From positions 124,001-188,000 of the forward strand of contig NZ_ATWV01000001.1 in the NCBI RefSeq assembly GCF_000421345.1: DNA of 64,000 bases, in the 5' to 3' direction. Shown here one piece after another: positions 53,549 through 62,476 of this stretch. The stretch's first letter is position 1, and each line of letters opens with the position of its first letter. Below the pieces are notes generated by a model. That model was not told the DNA's origin and did no database searches. It saw only the letters and a list, made by a program, of their open reading frames with translations. Position numbers and translations under genes: made by a program. This DNA comes from Treponema bryantii NK4A124 (GTDB lineage: Bacteria > Spirochaetota > Spirochaetia > Treponematales > Treponemataceae).

Positions 53549-55057
53549 CTATTTAGCATTTACATCAGCACCAGCGCCTTTATCTTCTTTGGTTTTCTCT
53601 TCCTCATCCTCAATATTCAACATTTTCTTAATTCTATTCTTTACGCCGGAATTTGCTTTTTTGTCGGCGTAAATTGCCCGCATTCTTGCTTCGGCAGAAT
53701 GGAACTTGTTTGTTTTGTAGATATCAAGTCCAAGGCTCTGGGTTGTTGAATCCTTTGATTCCAGATATTTAATACAGATATCTTCGTAAGCCGAGTTTTC
53801 TTTTTTCGCCAGCTCTTTTCCAATTGCGTAACGAAGATCCTTTCTTCTGTCATCTTTCAGACATTCTTCCGCAAGCTCAAGAATTTCATTCTGACCGGCA
53901 TGACCTTCTTTAAGCAGTACTTCTACAATTTTTTTCTTTGTTGTATCACCGGTCTTTTTATCTTTAAGCTGCTCTACCATAAAGTCGTTAGCTTCTTTTG
54001 TATTTACAGCCGCAAGAGAATTATAGGCTTCATCTTTTATAACTTTTTCGCTGTCATTTTTTGCTCGATAAATAAGGAATTGTGTGGCATCGGTAATCTT
54101 GTTTTCGCGAACGGTCTTTATTGCTTCCTGTCTTACACGCCAGTGCTCATCTCGGATTCCCTGAAGAATTGTCTGCTTTGCTTCGACAACATCTGGAAAA
54201 TGAGAAAGGCCTTTAATTACATACTGACGGAGGTTAGGATCATTTTCTGAAAAAAGCTCAACCAGAACCGGAACAGATTCCTTTTTTTCCATAAGTCCAA
54301 GAGCTTCTGCCGCATACATTCTTACATAAAGATTTTCATCTTCATCTTCTGCAACTTCTACAACTTTATCCCAGGTTTGAATTGCATGCATCTTACCACA
54401 GGTTCTCATGAGAGTCTGACGCTGAGCATCACTTAAATCCTCACGCTCCAGATATTCTACAAGGAACATAGCTTCTTCAGGCCCTCCGATTTCCCCTATG
54501 GTTGCAATTGCATCATTAAAATAGGAATCATTTTCTGCTTCAATCAGAGAGAGAACTGCCGGAATTGCTTCCTTGGTTTTTACAGCAGATACATACTGAA
54601 AGCAGGCTTTTACCAGATCATTTCTCTCTTCATAAGGATCATTCAGTGTTTCTACAGCATAATCTTCGAGACATGGATCTTCCAGCTGCTTAAAATAATT
54701 GAGAATCTTCTGCTTAATTACTGTATTTTTTGAAACCTGAAAAACGTCGTATATTTCTTCAGTAAAGCGGGGATCTTCATTTTTGATAAGCTCATCTATT
54801 AGTGTCGAGATCTCTGACGGAACCCCGTACTTTATTGTATTAGATTTATTCTCATAATCTTTTTCGCTTTCATCTTTTTCAGCAGCTTTTGCAGCTTTTT
54901 CTTTATCTATAGGCTTAGGGCGTTTTGAATTGGGTATTTCTGAAATACCGGCCTTTGAGGCGGAAATACTCTGAGTTTCTTTTTCAGAATCTTCTTCCTG
55001 AGCAAAACAGAAATTTACTGAAGCAAGAATTAATAAAAATAAAACTACCTTTCTCAT
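53549..55057 (-). CDS. HEAT-repeat exported protein
   Basis: I chose ATG 55057, because it starts a signal peptide (MRKVVLFLLILASVNFCFAQ); the longer start at 55090 translates a dispersed repeat. The 502-residue product has a charged linker (about 20-80), then a long array of HEAT-like helix pairs such as EAIPAVLSLIEAENDSYFND and VRMYAAEALGLMEKKESVPV. The C-terminus is acidic. It should form a periplasmic scaffold. It is the last gene before the terminator and has no obvious operon partner. Confidence 0.85.
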   Translation of the reverse strand: MRKVVLFLLILASVNFCFAQEEDSEKETQSISASKAGISEIPNSKRPKPIDKEKAAKAAEKDESEKDYENKSNTIKYGVPSEISTLIDELIKNEDPRFTEEIYDVFQVSKNTVIKQKILNYFKQLEDPCLEDYAVETLNDPYEERNDLVKACFQYVSAVKTKEAIPAVLSLIEAENDSYFNDAIATIGEIGGPEEAMFLVEYLEREDLSDAQRQTLMRTCGKMHAIQTWDKVVEVAEDEDENLYVRMYAAEALGLMEKKESVPVLVELFSENDPNLRQYVIKGLSHFPDVVEAKQTILQGIRDEHWRVRQEAIKTVRENKITDATQFLIYRAKNDSEKVIKDEAYNSLAAVNTKEANDFMVEQLKDKKTGDTTKKKIVEVLLKEGHAGQNEILELAEECLKDDRRKDLRYAIGKELAKKENSAYEDICIKYLESKDSTTQSLGLDIYKTNKFHSAEARMRAIYADKKANSGVKNRIKKMLNIEDEEEKTKEDKGAGADVNAK

Positions 55058-55070
55058 AAATACCCTCTTG

Positions 55071-55103
55071 TCATGCTGATCCTGAAACAAGTTCAGGATG
55101 ACA
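55071..55103. repeat. Dispersed repeat (CAAGTTCAGGATGACA)
   Basis: TCATGCTGATCCTGAA, then CAAGTTCAGGATGACA. This compact imperfect palindrome lies just upstream of the HEAT gene's ATG and directly after the tgt stop. Confidence 0.75.
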
Positions 55104-55109
55104 GTTCAA

Positions 55110-56249
55110 TTACACACCCTGATGGAACTTCTCAAGGAACTCTTTTCTATACTCCTCGAATCTGTCTTCATCAATTGCAACCCGTATTTCCTTAAGCATA
55201 TTGTTCAAGAAATACAGGTTATGATAACTTGCAAGAATACTGCTAAGGATTTCCTGTTCTTTAAAAAGATGTCTTAAATAACTTCGGGAATAAGTGCGGC
55301 AAACTTTACAATTACATTCGCTGTCCACAGGACCAAAGTCGTGAGTCCATCTCTCCTGTTTAATGCTAAGCATTCCGCGGCGGGTAAAGTATGAACCGTT
55401 TCTTGCATTACGGGTTGGCAGTACACAGTCAAACATATCAATTCCGGCCTGTACCGCATCAAGAATATATTCCGGAGTTCCAATTCCCATTACATATTTA
55501 GGCTTATCTTCCGGCAGATACTGAACTGTATAATTCAGATATTTTGTAAATTCAGCTGGAGGCTCACCTACACTAAGACCGCCGATTGCTATACCAGGCA
55601 TATTAAGTGAACTTACAAACTCTGCAGACTTCTGACGCAGATCTTCAAAAAAATTTCCCTGAACAATCGGAAAGAGCATTCCCTGATAGCCTGCTTCCCT
55701 CTGCTTTTCCCACTCGCCTTTTGCGCGTAGCAGCCAGTCAGAAGTTATACGCAGAGCCTTTTCTGCTTCCTTGCGTTCTACACCCCAGCCAGAGCAGACA
55801 TCAAGCTGCATCTGAATATCAGAATTAAATTTGGTCTGAGTCTGAACTACATTTTCCGGAGTAAACATATGATAGCTGCCGTCAATATGGCTTTGAAAAC
55901 GCACTCCTTCGTCAGTAATTTTACGAAGCTTACTCAGAGAGAAAACCTGAAAGCCGCCTGAATCCGTAAGAAAATTTTTCTTCCACTGAGAAAAGCCGTG
56001 TAATCCACCGGCCTCTTTAATTAAATCCGGTCCAGGTCGCAGAAAAAGATGATAGGTATTTGCCAGGATAATATCAAAATCAATTTCTTCGAGAAAATCC
56101 TTTGGCATTGCCTTTACAGTAGCATTAGTACCAACAGGCATAAAAACCGGAGTACGTACATCTCCATGAGGAAGATGTAAAGTTCCGGTTCTAGCCCGGC
56201 TTCCTGCATTCTTATGTTTTATATCAAAAATATTTAAAACTTCACTCAT
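55110..56249 (-). CDS. tgt: Queuine/preQ1 tRNA-ribosyltransferase
   Basis: TGT exchanges guanine 34 for preQ1 in tRNAs with GUN anticodons. The 379 residues show the active-site segment FLTDSGGFQVFSL, the second aspartate in GIDMFDCVLPTRNARNG and the zinc site CNCKVC with the distant histidine in YLRHLF. It is followed downstream only by the HEAT protein gene, and preceded by two LptF/LptG-type genes on the same strand with a 30-base gap. Confidence 0.96.
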   Translation of the reverse strand: MSEVLNIFDIKHKNAGSRARTGTLHLPHGDVRTPVFMPVGTNATVKAMPKDFLEEIDFDIILANTYHLFLRPGPDLIKEAGGLHGFSQWKKNFLTDSGGFQVFSLSKLRKITDEGVRFQSHIDGSYHMFTPENVVQTQTKFNSDIQMQLDVCSGWGVERKEAEKALRITSDWLLRAKGEWEKQREAGYQGMLFPIVQGNFFEDLRQKSAEFVSSLNMPGIAIGGLSVGEPPAEFTKYLNYTVQYLPEDKPKYVMGIGTPEYILDAVQAGIDMFDCVLPTRNARNGSYFTRRGMLSIKQERWTHDFGPVDSECNCKVCRTYSRSYLRHLFKEQEILSSILASYHNLYFLNNMLKEIRVAIDEDRFEEYRKEFLEKFHQGV

Positions 56250-56279
56250 TAAAAACCTCTGAGAATCTATATAAAAAAC

Positions 56280-57356
56280 TTATGTACGGGCATAGCGTAA
56301 CAAAATAATACTTACAATAGTAAAGAAAATAACTGGAGACCATGCACCGGAAAAAGCCGAAATGTAACCATGTTTTGCAAGAACCATCGTTACCATCATA
56401 GTAACATAGAATAGAACTGATGCAGAAATGCAGGAAGCAAGACTAATCAAAAGTACATTCTTTCGGGTTTTACCAGTAAGTCCAATTGAAAGAAAAACTA
56501 CAATAAACACAATAAATGGAAAGGCATATTTTTTATAATATTCCGAAAGCTCCTCGTTATATGGAAGACCTGCTTTTTTAAGATGATTGATATAAACTTT
56601 AGCTTCTTCTGCAGAAACAGACTGAACGTCTACATTTGTCTTACGGAAGATTTCATACGATTCTGTAAGTAATTTCACATAATCATAATTAACGTCAGTA
56701 ATTTTAAGAGTATCCCCTACAGGCTCATATTGAACCGGATCCTCCGGCTCCCAGGCTTCCTTTTGAGCATTCCACATGGCCTGCTTACAGTAAATAATTG
56801 CAAGAAGCTCACGATTTTCGCCGCGGAAAACAAAATAGCAGGTACGAAGTTTTTTCTGACTTTCTATATAACGTGCCGCAGAATAAATTACACGCCCATT
56901 ATCTGAAAGTACAATTACATTAGTATTGTTTTCATTTTTTGTTTTCTGAAGAAGAGTATCCTGTAAAGTTGTTTTTTTCTCGTAAGTCTGAACAACAAAT
57001 TTATTTTCAAAAACAAAAAGACCATAAGCCATAATAAGACTTACAATAAGAAGAGGAACCGTAAAGCGGAAAAGAGAAACACCAGAAGCAAGCAGAGCCT
57101 GGATTTCATTTGCTGCATACATTTCACTAAGTGCATAAGAAGTGGAAAAGAGAATTGCAACAGGCACGGCATACCATATTGTTTTAGGAACATAGTAAGC
57201 CATAACTAACATAATATCTTTACCAGAACAGTTATTCTGAAGATAAGTTGCTATGTTCATAAAAAGGTCAACAAGATTAAGAACGAGAGCGAAAAAGAAC
57301 ATTGCTCCGATAAAAAGAGGAATAACCTTTTTAAAAAGATAAATTACAAGTTTCAT
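56280..57356 (-). CDS. LptF/LptG-family permease (first)
   Basis: The 358-residue inner-membrane protein has the YjgP/YjgQ layout: helices near 11-33, 53-75 and 97-117, a periplasmic domain of about 130 residues, and three C-terminal helices (FPFIVFIVVFLSIGLTGKT, then LASCISASVLFYVTMMVTM). In LPS-making bacteria LptF and LptG form the transport core with LptB. It starts 3 bases after the stop of its paralogue. No lptB is in the window. Confidence 0.88.
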   Translation of the reverse strand: MKLVIYLFKKVIPLFIGAMFFFALVLNLVDLFMNIATYLQNNCSGKDIMLVMAYYVPKTIWYAVPVAILFSTSYALSEMYAANEIQALLASGVSLFRFTVPLLIVSLIMAYGLFVFENKFVVQTYEKKTTLQDTLLQKTKNENNTNVIVLSDNGRVIYSAARYIESQKKLRTCYFVFRGENRELLAIIYCKQAMWNAQKEAWEPEDPVQYEPVGDTLKITDVNYDYVKLLTESYEIFRKTNVDVQSVSAEEAKVYINHLKKAGLPYNEELSEYYKKYAFPFIVFIVVFLSIGLTGKTRKNVLLISLASCISASVLFYVTMMVTMVLAKHGYISAFSGAWSPVIFFTIVSIILLRYART

Positions 57357-57359
57357 TTT

Positions 57360-58580
57360 TTATTTCTTTAAAAGCCTCATTAAAAAGACTAAACCAAAAA
57401 ATCCAATAAGAAAATTAGGAGTCCATATACACCAGAAAGCATTTAGTCCAACTTTTGTTACAAGCAGCTGTCCTACAATCTGAACGGCCCAGTATAAAAC
57501 ACAGATTACAAGCCCAAGAAAGAGACCTATCATCTGTCCGTTATTTTTTCCAAAAAGAAAGGCCATTGAAAAAGCCAGAACGGCAAAAAAGATTGATCCA
57601 AAAGGAATGGCAAATTTTTTATGCCACTCCATAATCCAGAGATTAATTTTTCTCAGAGTACTAGGATTATCTGATTTTTCAGCCTTCATTTCTGTAAGCC
57701 GTTTTGTAAGGTCGTAGGTTGTCATCTCTCGAGGAGATTGTGAATAAGAGCCCAGAAAAGTTGAATCAAATACATTTAAAACTGTTCGCTTGGAACGCAA
57801 AATATCATAATTATTTTTATTGTCTGATTTTATTGTAAGTACGTTTGCATCATTCATATCAAACTGCATGAGTACGCCTTCTTCTTTTGCACCCTGCAGA
57901 ACAGATTGACCTGCAACAATAATTCTGTCATCACCATCTTTAGAATCAATAATGACAATATCAGAAACCTGATTTCCTTCTACATTTCCAATCACGATGT
58001 TAGAAGTATCAAGGTGTTTTACACTGTTAGACTCAAGCTCAATTGAAGGAGTCGAATTCATAATTTTTCTCATGAGCTCATTGTATTTGATTGTTCCCAG
58101 GGGCAGGAGATAATCATTTACAAAAAAGGAGCCGATGGAAATCATTAAACCAAGAGCTGCAACAGGAAAAAAGATTTTAAAGAAGGAAAGACCTGCTGCA
58201 CGGAAAATTAAAATTTCATTACTGCTCATCATTCCGCCAAGACTCATCAAAAATCCAACGAGTGTTGCGAAAGGCGAAGACTGAGCTATGATAAATGGCA
58301 GACTGTAAACCATTATTCTCATTACATCAGCAAAAGGAGCTGACTTAGCAAGAAGATCCTCTACTGTAAGGAGAATCTGATTTACAAAGAAAACCATAAA
58401 AAAGAAAAAGAAAGATACCAGAAAATAAAGAAATAAATCCTTAAATAGATATTTGATGAGGATATGATCTTTTAAGGTTCCACGTTTCATTACCCTGACC
58501 TGGAACTTTGTATAATACAGATGTACAAGTCTTAAGGTATGATTACGTTTTATTATCTGAATAATATCTTTAGTTTTCAT
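57360..58580 (-). CDS. LptF/LptG-family permease (second)
   Basis: Same family as the preceding feature: helices near 46-70, 90-110 and 130-152, a periplasmic domain, then three C-terminal helices with FAIPFGSIFFAVLAFSMAFLFG. The coordinates use ATG 58580, 6 bases after dut. However, an internal ATG at 58490 (MKRGTLKDHILIKYL) has AGG eight bases upstream and gives the usual short N-terminus, so the true product may be 376 residues. It forms a translational pair with the first permease (3-base gap). Confidence 0.85.
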   Translation of the reverse strand: MKTKDIIQIIKRNHTLRLVHLYYTKFQVRVMKRGTLKDHILIKYLFKDLFLYFLVSFFFFFMVFFVNQILLTVEDLLAKSAPFADVMRIMVYSLPFIIAQSSPFATLVGFLMSLGGMMSSNEILIFRAAGLSFFKIFFPVAALGLMISIGSFFVNDYLLPLGTIKYNELMRKIMNSTPSIELESNSVKHLDTSNIVIGNVEGNQVSDIVIIDSKDGDDRIIVAGQSVLQGAKEEGVLMQFDMNDANVLTIKSDNKNNYDILRSKRTVLNVFDSTFLGSYSQSPREMTTYDLTKRLTEMKAEKSDNPSTLRKINLWIMEWHKKFAIPFGSIFFAVLAFSMAFLFGKNNGQMIGLFLGLVICVLYWAVQIVGQLLVTKVGLNAFWCIWTPNFLIGFFGLVFLMRLLKK

Positions 58581-58586
58581 TTTTAA

Positions 58587-59033
58587 TCATTTTTTATCTG
58601 CAAGGCCAGTTGAACCGAATCCACCTGTTCCGCGTTCAGTTTCACTGAGACTTTGGGTAAGTGAAAAAGATGCCTGAGTAACAGGTGCAACAACCATCTG
58701 TGCAATCCGGTCTCCACTATTAATTGTAAAGTCGGAGCCGCCCAGATTTATTAAAATTATTTTAATTTCGCCACGATAATCACTGTCGATTGTACCCGGA
58801 GTATTCAAAACGGTAACACCATATTTTGCTGCAAGACCACTTCGCGGACGTACCTGTACTTCATAGCCTTCGGGAATTTCGAAAAAGAGTCCTGTCGGTA
58901 CCATGGCATAAGAACCGGCAGGAATAGTAAGCGGAGCGTCTAAAAGAGCGCAGAGGTCTGCACCTGCCGCGCCGCTTGTTTTATACTCGGGAATTACAGC
59001 CCCTTTCGAGGCCACACATTTTATATTTACCAT
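58587..59033 (-). CDS. dut: dUTP diphosphatase
   Basis: A trimeric enzyme that hydrolyses dUTP to dUMP and keeps uracil out of DNA. All five motifs appear in 148 residues: AAGADLCA (about 22-29), [21 protein letters not shown] with the catalytic Asp, DRIAQMV, and the C-terminal P-loop-like [10 protein letters not shown]. Confidence 0.96.
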   Translation of the reverse strand: MVNIKCVASKGAVIPEYKTSGAAGADLCALLDAPLTIPAGSYAMVPTGLFFEIPEGYEVQVRPRSGLAAKYGVTVLNTPGTIDSDYRGEIKIILINLGGSDFTINSGDRIAQMVVAPVTQASFSLTQSLSETERGTGGFGSTGLADKK

Positions 59034-59041
59034 AACGTGTC

Positions 59042-59061
59042 ATTCCCGCAAAAGCGGGAAT
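59042..59061. repeat. Short dispersed palindrome (ATTCCCGC/GCGGGAAT)
   Basis: ATTCCCGC AAAA GCGGGAAT, a perfect 8-bp stem between dut and the small membrane protein gene. It belongs to the GGGAATGACA repeat group. Confidence 0.7.
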
Positions 59062-59068
59062 CTCATCC

Positions 59069-59488
59069 TTATTTAATTGAAAGCAGGCCACCGATAATCA
59101 GGAGGTCTTTTGCAACATTCAGAATCCAGAACATTGCATTACCGTCGAGTTTGTTTACACCAAATGAACGGCTGAAAACATCTGCTACTACAGCAATTAC
59201 AATCCAGAGAACTGTAAGAATAAGCATTGCTGTATTATCCCAGTTTCCAAGATCGCGGAAAATTGTGATTGCAATGCAAACTCCGCCAATCAAAAGAAGA
59301 ATTGCAACAATAATTGCTACAATTTTTGCAAGGTCGCCGCTGAAGATTTCATAAATTGCAGCACCGGCCTGACTAGCCTTTACTGAACCGCCTACTCCGA
59401 GCATGCAAAGACCTGTGATGATAAAGTAAGCAGCCAAAGCGATTCTGATAAAGAGAGCGCCAAGGCCTCTGTTAGTTGTTTTTCCCAT
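59069..59488 (-). CDS. Small four-helix membrane protein, unknown
   Basis: 139 residues with membrane helices near 9-31 (LFIRIALAAYFIITGLCML), 52-72 (LAKIVAIIVAILLLIGGVCI), 85-105 (AMLILTVLWIVIAVVADVFS) and 118-138. The layout resembles DoxX-like or YphA-like small membrane proteins, but no motif settles it. A perfect AGGAGG stands five bases before the ATG, so it should be well translated. It is downstream of pnp across a hairpin and repeat region. Confidence 0.75.
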   Translation of the reverse strand: MGKTTNRGLGALFIRIALAAYFIITGLCMLGVGGSVKASQAGAAIYEIFSGDLAKIVAIIVAILLLIGGVCIAITIFRDLGNWDNTAMLILTVLWIVIAVVADVFSRSFGVNKLDGNAMFWILNVAKDLLIIGGLLSIK

Positions 59489-59507
59489 ATGTTCCTCCTA
59501 ATATAAT

Positions 59508-59532
59508 AATTCCCCGACATAACCGGGGAATT
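59508..59532 (-). terminator. Hairpin between pnp and the small membrane protein gene
   Basis: AATTCCCCG and CGGGGAATT pair over 9 bp around a 7-base loop. On the minus strand it lies between pnp and the AGGAGG of the next gene. The T-run is imperfect, so it may terminate pnp or simply fold in the leader. Confidence 0.5.
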
Positions 59533-59550
59533 AATTACAACTTCAATAAT

Positions 59551-59628
59551 GGATTGCTTCGTCACTCACTTCGTTCCTTCCTCGCAATGACGTCATTGCG
59601 AGGAGCCCGCAGGGCGACGTGGCAATCC
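59551..59628. repeat. Nested palindrome with CAATGACGTCATTG core
   Basis: GGATTGC at the left pairs with GCAATCC at the right. Inside is a perfect 24-base palindrome, CCTCGCAATGAC followed by its complement GTCATTGCGAGG (59580-59603). The segment AGCCCGCAGGGCGACGTGG belongs to a repeat type seen in many bacterial genomes. It ends just before the pnp stop. Confidence 0.8.
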
Positions 59629-59635
59629 ACATCAA

Positions 59636-61741
59636 TTATTTCTGCTCATCGAGCGCATCAATGTAAGAAAGGTTCAATCTTCCCTGCTTGTCTACTTCGA
59701 GAAGCTTAACAGGAATTACCTGACCTTCTGTAAGAACGTCGGTTACCTTGTTTACGCGCTGTTTTGAGAGCTTTGAAATGTGGCAGAGTCCTTCTTTTCC
59801 AGGAAGGATTTCTACAAATGCACCAAAGTCCATAATGCGCTTTACAGTTCCCTGGTAGATTGTTCCAACTTCAGGATCTTCTGTAATGCCCTTAACAGCC
59901 TTCTTAGCAGCCTCAGCATTCAAGCCGTTCTTAGAGTAGATTGTTACAGTTCCGTCATCATCAGTGTTGATTGTTACATCATACTGAGCGCAGAGAGCCT
60001 TAACATTCTTTCCGCCTGGTCCTATGAGAGCGCCAATCTTGTCTACAGGAATCTTCATTGTGAGAATCTGTGGAGCATTCTTAGCGAGTGGAGCCGGCTT
60101 GTCGATGCACTTCTCCATAATTGAAAGAATGTGGAGACGACCCTGGCGAGCCTGTTCCATAGCCTTCTTCATGATTTCAGTTGTTACACCGGCAATCTTA
60201 ATATCCATCTGGAAACCAGTAATACCGTCTTTTGTTCCGGCTACCTTAAAGTCCATATCACCAAGGTGGTCTTCTTCACCAAGGATATCGCTCAAAATCT
60301 TATAGCGGCCATAAGGATTGTCTCCCTCTGGTTCTGTGATAAGACCCATAGCAATACCGGCAACCATCTTCTTCATTGGAACGCCGGCAGCAAGCATACA
60401 AAGGGTTCCACCACAAGTAGAAGCCTGAGATGATGAACCGTTAGATTCCATGATTTCAGAAACTACGCGGATTGTGTATGGGAATTCTTCGCGGCTTGGA
60501 ACCATTGCAGCGAGTGAGCGGCGAGCGAGGTTTCCGTGACCAATTTCACGACGACCTGTTGTGAGCTTACCAGTTTCACCAACTGAGTATGGTGGGAAGT
60601 TATAGTGGAGGATGAAGTGCTCGCTTCTGTCTCCATCGATATCATCATAAGACTGTTCGTCCATTGCAGTACCAAGAGTACAAACAGCAAGAGACTGAGT
60701 TTCACCACGAGTGAAAAGTGCCGAACCATGTGGAGTTGGCAATACATTGATTTCACAAGTGATTGGGCGGATTTCGTCAACCTTACGGCCGTCAACACGA
60801 ACTCCATCGTCAAGAATAGACTTGCGGAGAAGCTTGTACTGAATGTCATCCATCAAAGTACAGAAAAGCTTTGCCTGAATAGGGTCAGAAAGCTGTTCAG
60901 CATATTTTGCAGCGAGGTCTCTCTGAACCTGAGAAATTGCCTTACCGCGTTCAATCTTGCTGCCCTTGAAACATGCTTCTTTAAGAAGTGGAGTTGCTTC
61001 AGCTTCGATAGCTTCTGCGTTGTCCAAAGTTACGTCGAGAGGGTTCAAAGGAAGCTTTTCCTTACCAGCCTTCTTAACAAGTTCTTCCTGCAAGAGACAC
61101 ATATCAGTAATGAACTTCTGAGCGCGTTCCAAAGCACCGAGCATCAATTCCTCAGAAACTTCGTTAGCACCACCTTCTACCATTGTAAAGCCGTCTTTAG
61201 TTCCGGCAACAACGATTTCAAGGTCACCCTTTTCAATCTGTTCGAATGTAGGGTTGATAATGTATTCACCGTTCAAATATCCAACACGGCAGGCAGCAAC
61301 CGGACCGTGGAATGGAATATCAGAAATACAAGTTGCAGCAGAAGCTGCGATTACGGCAAGAATATCCTGAGTGTGAACGCCATCGCAAGAAACACAAGTT
61401 GGAACAATCTGAAGTTCGTGACCGAATGATGGCTCAAAAAGCGGACGCATTGGGCGGTCGATAAGACGAGATACCAGAATCTCCTTGTCCTTTGGACGAC
61501 CTTCACGCTTTACAAAACCGCCAGGGATTTTTCCGGCAGCATAGAATTTTTCGTTGTACTCAACAGTTACAGGAACGAAGTCCTGACCTTCTGTAACAGC
61601 AGACGAAGCACAAATAGTTGCAATAATAGCGGCTCCGCCCCACTGAGCGTAAACACATCCATTAGCCTGTTTACCGATTTTTCCAGTTTCGAGGATGAGA
61701 TCGGCATCTCCAAGTTTGTAGGTTACTCTTTCTACAGACAT
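59636..61741 (-). CDS. pnp: Polynucleotide phosphorylase
   Basis: A 3'-5' phosphorolytic exoribonuclease of 701 residues. Two RNase PH domains (about 1-210 and 320-540; SLIDRPMRPLF and FPPYSVGETG are conserved) flank a helical linker. A KH domain (VDKIGALIGPGGKNVKAL) and an S1 domain (YQGTVKRIMDFGAFVEILPG) follow. AGGAGA precedes the ATG. The leader holds a hairpin (61756-61780) where pnp autoregulation through RNase III cleavage acts in E. coli. It follows rpsO, the common bacterial order, but with its own promoter and a terminator between. Confidence 0.97.
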   Translation of the reverse strand: MSVERVTYKLGDADLILETGKIGKQANGCVYAQWGGAAIIATICASSAVTEGQDFVPVTVEYNEKFYAAGKIPGGFVKREGRPKDKEILVSRLIDRPMRPLFEPSFGHELQIVPTCVSCDGVHTQDILAVIAASAATCISDIPFHGPVAACRVGYLNGEYIINPTFEQIEKGDLEIVVAGTKDGFTMVEGGANEVSEELMLGALERAQKFITDMCLLQEELVKKAGKEKLPLNPLDVTLDNAEAIEAEATPLLKEACFKGSKIERGKAISQVQRDLAAKYAEQLSDPIQAKLFCTLMDDIQYKLLRKSILDDGVRVDGRKVDEIRPITCEINVLPTPHGSALFTRGETQSLAVCTLGTAMDEQSYDDIDGDRSEHFILHYNFPPYSVGETGKLTTGRREIGHGNLARRSLAAMVPSREEFPYTIRVVSEIMESNGSSSQASTCGGTLCMLAAGVPMKKMVAGIAMGLITEPEGDNPYGRYKILSDILGEEDHLGDMDFKVAGTKDGITGFQMDIKIAGVTTEIMKKAMEQARQGRLHILSIMEKCIDKPAPLAKNAPQILTMKIPVDKIGALIGPGGKNVKALCAQYDVTINTDDDGTVTIYSKNGLNAEAAKKAVKGITEDPEVGTIYQGTVKRIMDFGAFVEILPGKEGLCHISKLSKQRVNKVTDVLTEGQVIPVKLLEVDKQGRLNLSYIDALDEQK

Positions 61742-61755
61742 AATTTTCTCCTACA

Positions 61756-61780
61756 CACGTCACTACATCCGACGCGTGTT
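61756..61780. promoter_or_regulatory. pnp leader hairpin
   Basis: ACACG (61756-61760) pairs with CGTGT (61776-61780), extended by TC/GA, just upstream of the pnp ribosome binding site. A role in pnp autoregulation is inferred from position only. Confidence 0.4.
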
Positions 61781-61828
61781 TTTTTCTATTTATTAGTTAA
61801 ACTAATATGCAAAAGTTAAAGATATATA

Positions 61829-61857
61829 ATTTTAATCCATAAATGGAGATTAATCAA
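61829..61857 (-). promoter_or_regulatory. pnp promoter
   Basis: TTGATT (61857-61852), 17 bases, TAAAAT (61834-61829) on the minus strand, downstream of the rpsO terminator. Confidence 0.55.
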
Positions 61858-61881
61858 TTCAATTATATAGAAGATTTAAAT

Positions 61882-61918
61882 AAAAAAAATCCCGCTCAGC
61901 ATGAAACTGGCGGGATTT
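61882..61918 (-). terminator. rpsO terminator
   Basis: On the minus strand AAATCCCGC, a loop, then GCGGGATTTTTTTT: a 9-bp stem with a strong T-run, between rpsO and pnp. Confidence 0.9.
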
Positions 61919-61923
61919 GTAAC

Positions 61924-61963
61924 GGTGGTTTCGATAAGCCTGCTTTGCAGGCACTCAACCACC
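61924..61963. repeat. REP-like palindrome, copy 8
   Basis: GGTGGTTTCGATAAGCCTGC, TTT, GCAGGCACTCAACCACC. It fills the space between the rpsO stop and its terminator. Confidence 0.85.
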
Positions 61964-61969
61964 GAGGCG

Positions 61970-62239
61970 CTACTTACGAAGTCCGAGCTCTTTGATGAAT
62001 GCGCGGTAACCTTCGAGGTCTGTGCGTTCAAAGTAGCGGAGCATCTTGCGGCGCTGTCCTACAACCTTGAGGAGAGCACGTTTAGCATTAGCGTCCTTTG
62101 GGAAGAGCTTGTTGTGCTCTGTGAGCTGCTGAACACGCTGTGTCATGATTGCAATCTGAACCTTTACATTACCTGTATCAGTTTCTTTTGCGCCGTACTT
62201 CTTTACTGTAGCTGAAGTAGCTTCTTTTGAAAGTGCCAT
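61970..62239 (-). CDS. rpsO: 30S ribosomal protein S15
   Basis: 89 residues beginning MALSKEATSATVKKYGAKET. DTGNVKVQIAIMTQRVQQLT and RRKMLRYFERTDLEGYRAFI are conserved S15 sequences that contact 16S rRNA. The ATG at 62239 has AGGGG seven bases upstream. The longer open frame to 62395 covers the leader and is not translated in this reading. S15 commonly represses its own mRNA through a structured leader, and the leader here is about 120 bases. Confidence 0.96.
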   Translation of the reverse strand: MALSKEATSATVKKYGAKETDTGNVKVQIAIMTQRVQQLTEHNKLFPKDANAKRALLKVVGQRRKMLRYFERTDLEGYRAFIKELGLRK

Positions 62240-62366
62240 ATTGGAACCCCTGAAAAAATATATGATTTCCAGCCAGGCCGGAAAGTCTGTCTGAGCGGAA
62301 GTTTTGCAGGTCGGTCTCCGGGTTTCTGGAAACAAATCACAATAGGTCCGTAAAACAGATTTAATT

Positions 62367-62395
62367 ATTATATAGAAATTGAAAGCATGAATCAA
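62367..62395 (-). promoter_or_regulatory. rpsO promoter
   Basis: TTGATT (62395-62390), 17 bases, TATAAT (62372-62367) on the minus strand. Transcription starting near 62360 gives a leader of about 120 bases that includes a TTTCC/GGAAA hairpin near 62266-62284. Confidence 0.7.
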
Positions 62396-62419
62396 TACAC
62401 CGCCATTTGCGTTTTTTAA

Positions 62420-62448
62420 TTTACAAGTTGCATTTCATAAAGTATACT
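62420..62448 (+). promoter_or_regulatory. Promoter of the GGDEF/EAL gene
   Basis: TTTACA (62420-62425), 17 bases, TATACT (62443-62448), followed about 28 bases later by the start codon with AGGCGG upstream. Confidence 0.6.
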
Positions 62449-62476
62449 AAAAATTCATAAACAGAAAGGCGGAAAA

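Noticed and set aside
55058-55090. Upstream start for the HEAT-repeat protein
   Set aside because: The added 11 residues come from a dispersed repeat and precede a complete signal peptide.
62240-62395. N-terminal extension of S15
   Set aside because: The conserved S15 start MALSKE follows AGGGG at the right distance; the extension is the mRNA leader and overlaps the promoter.
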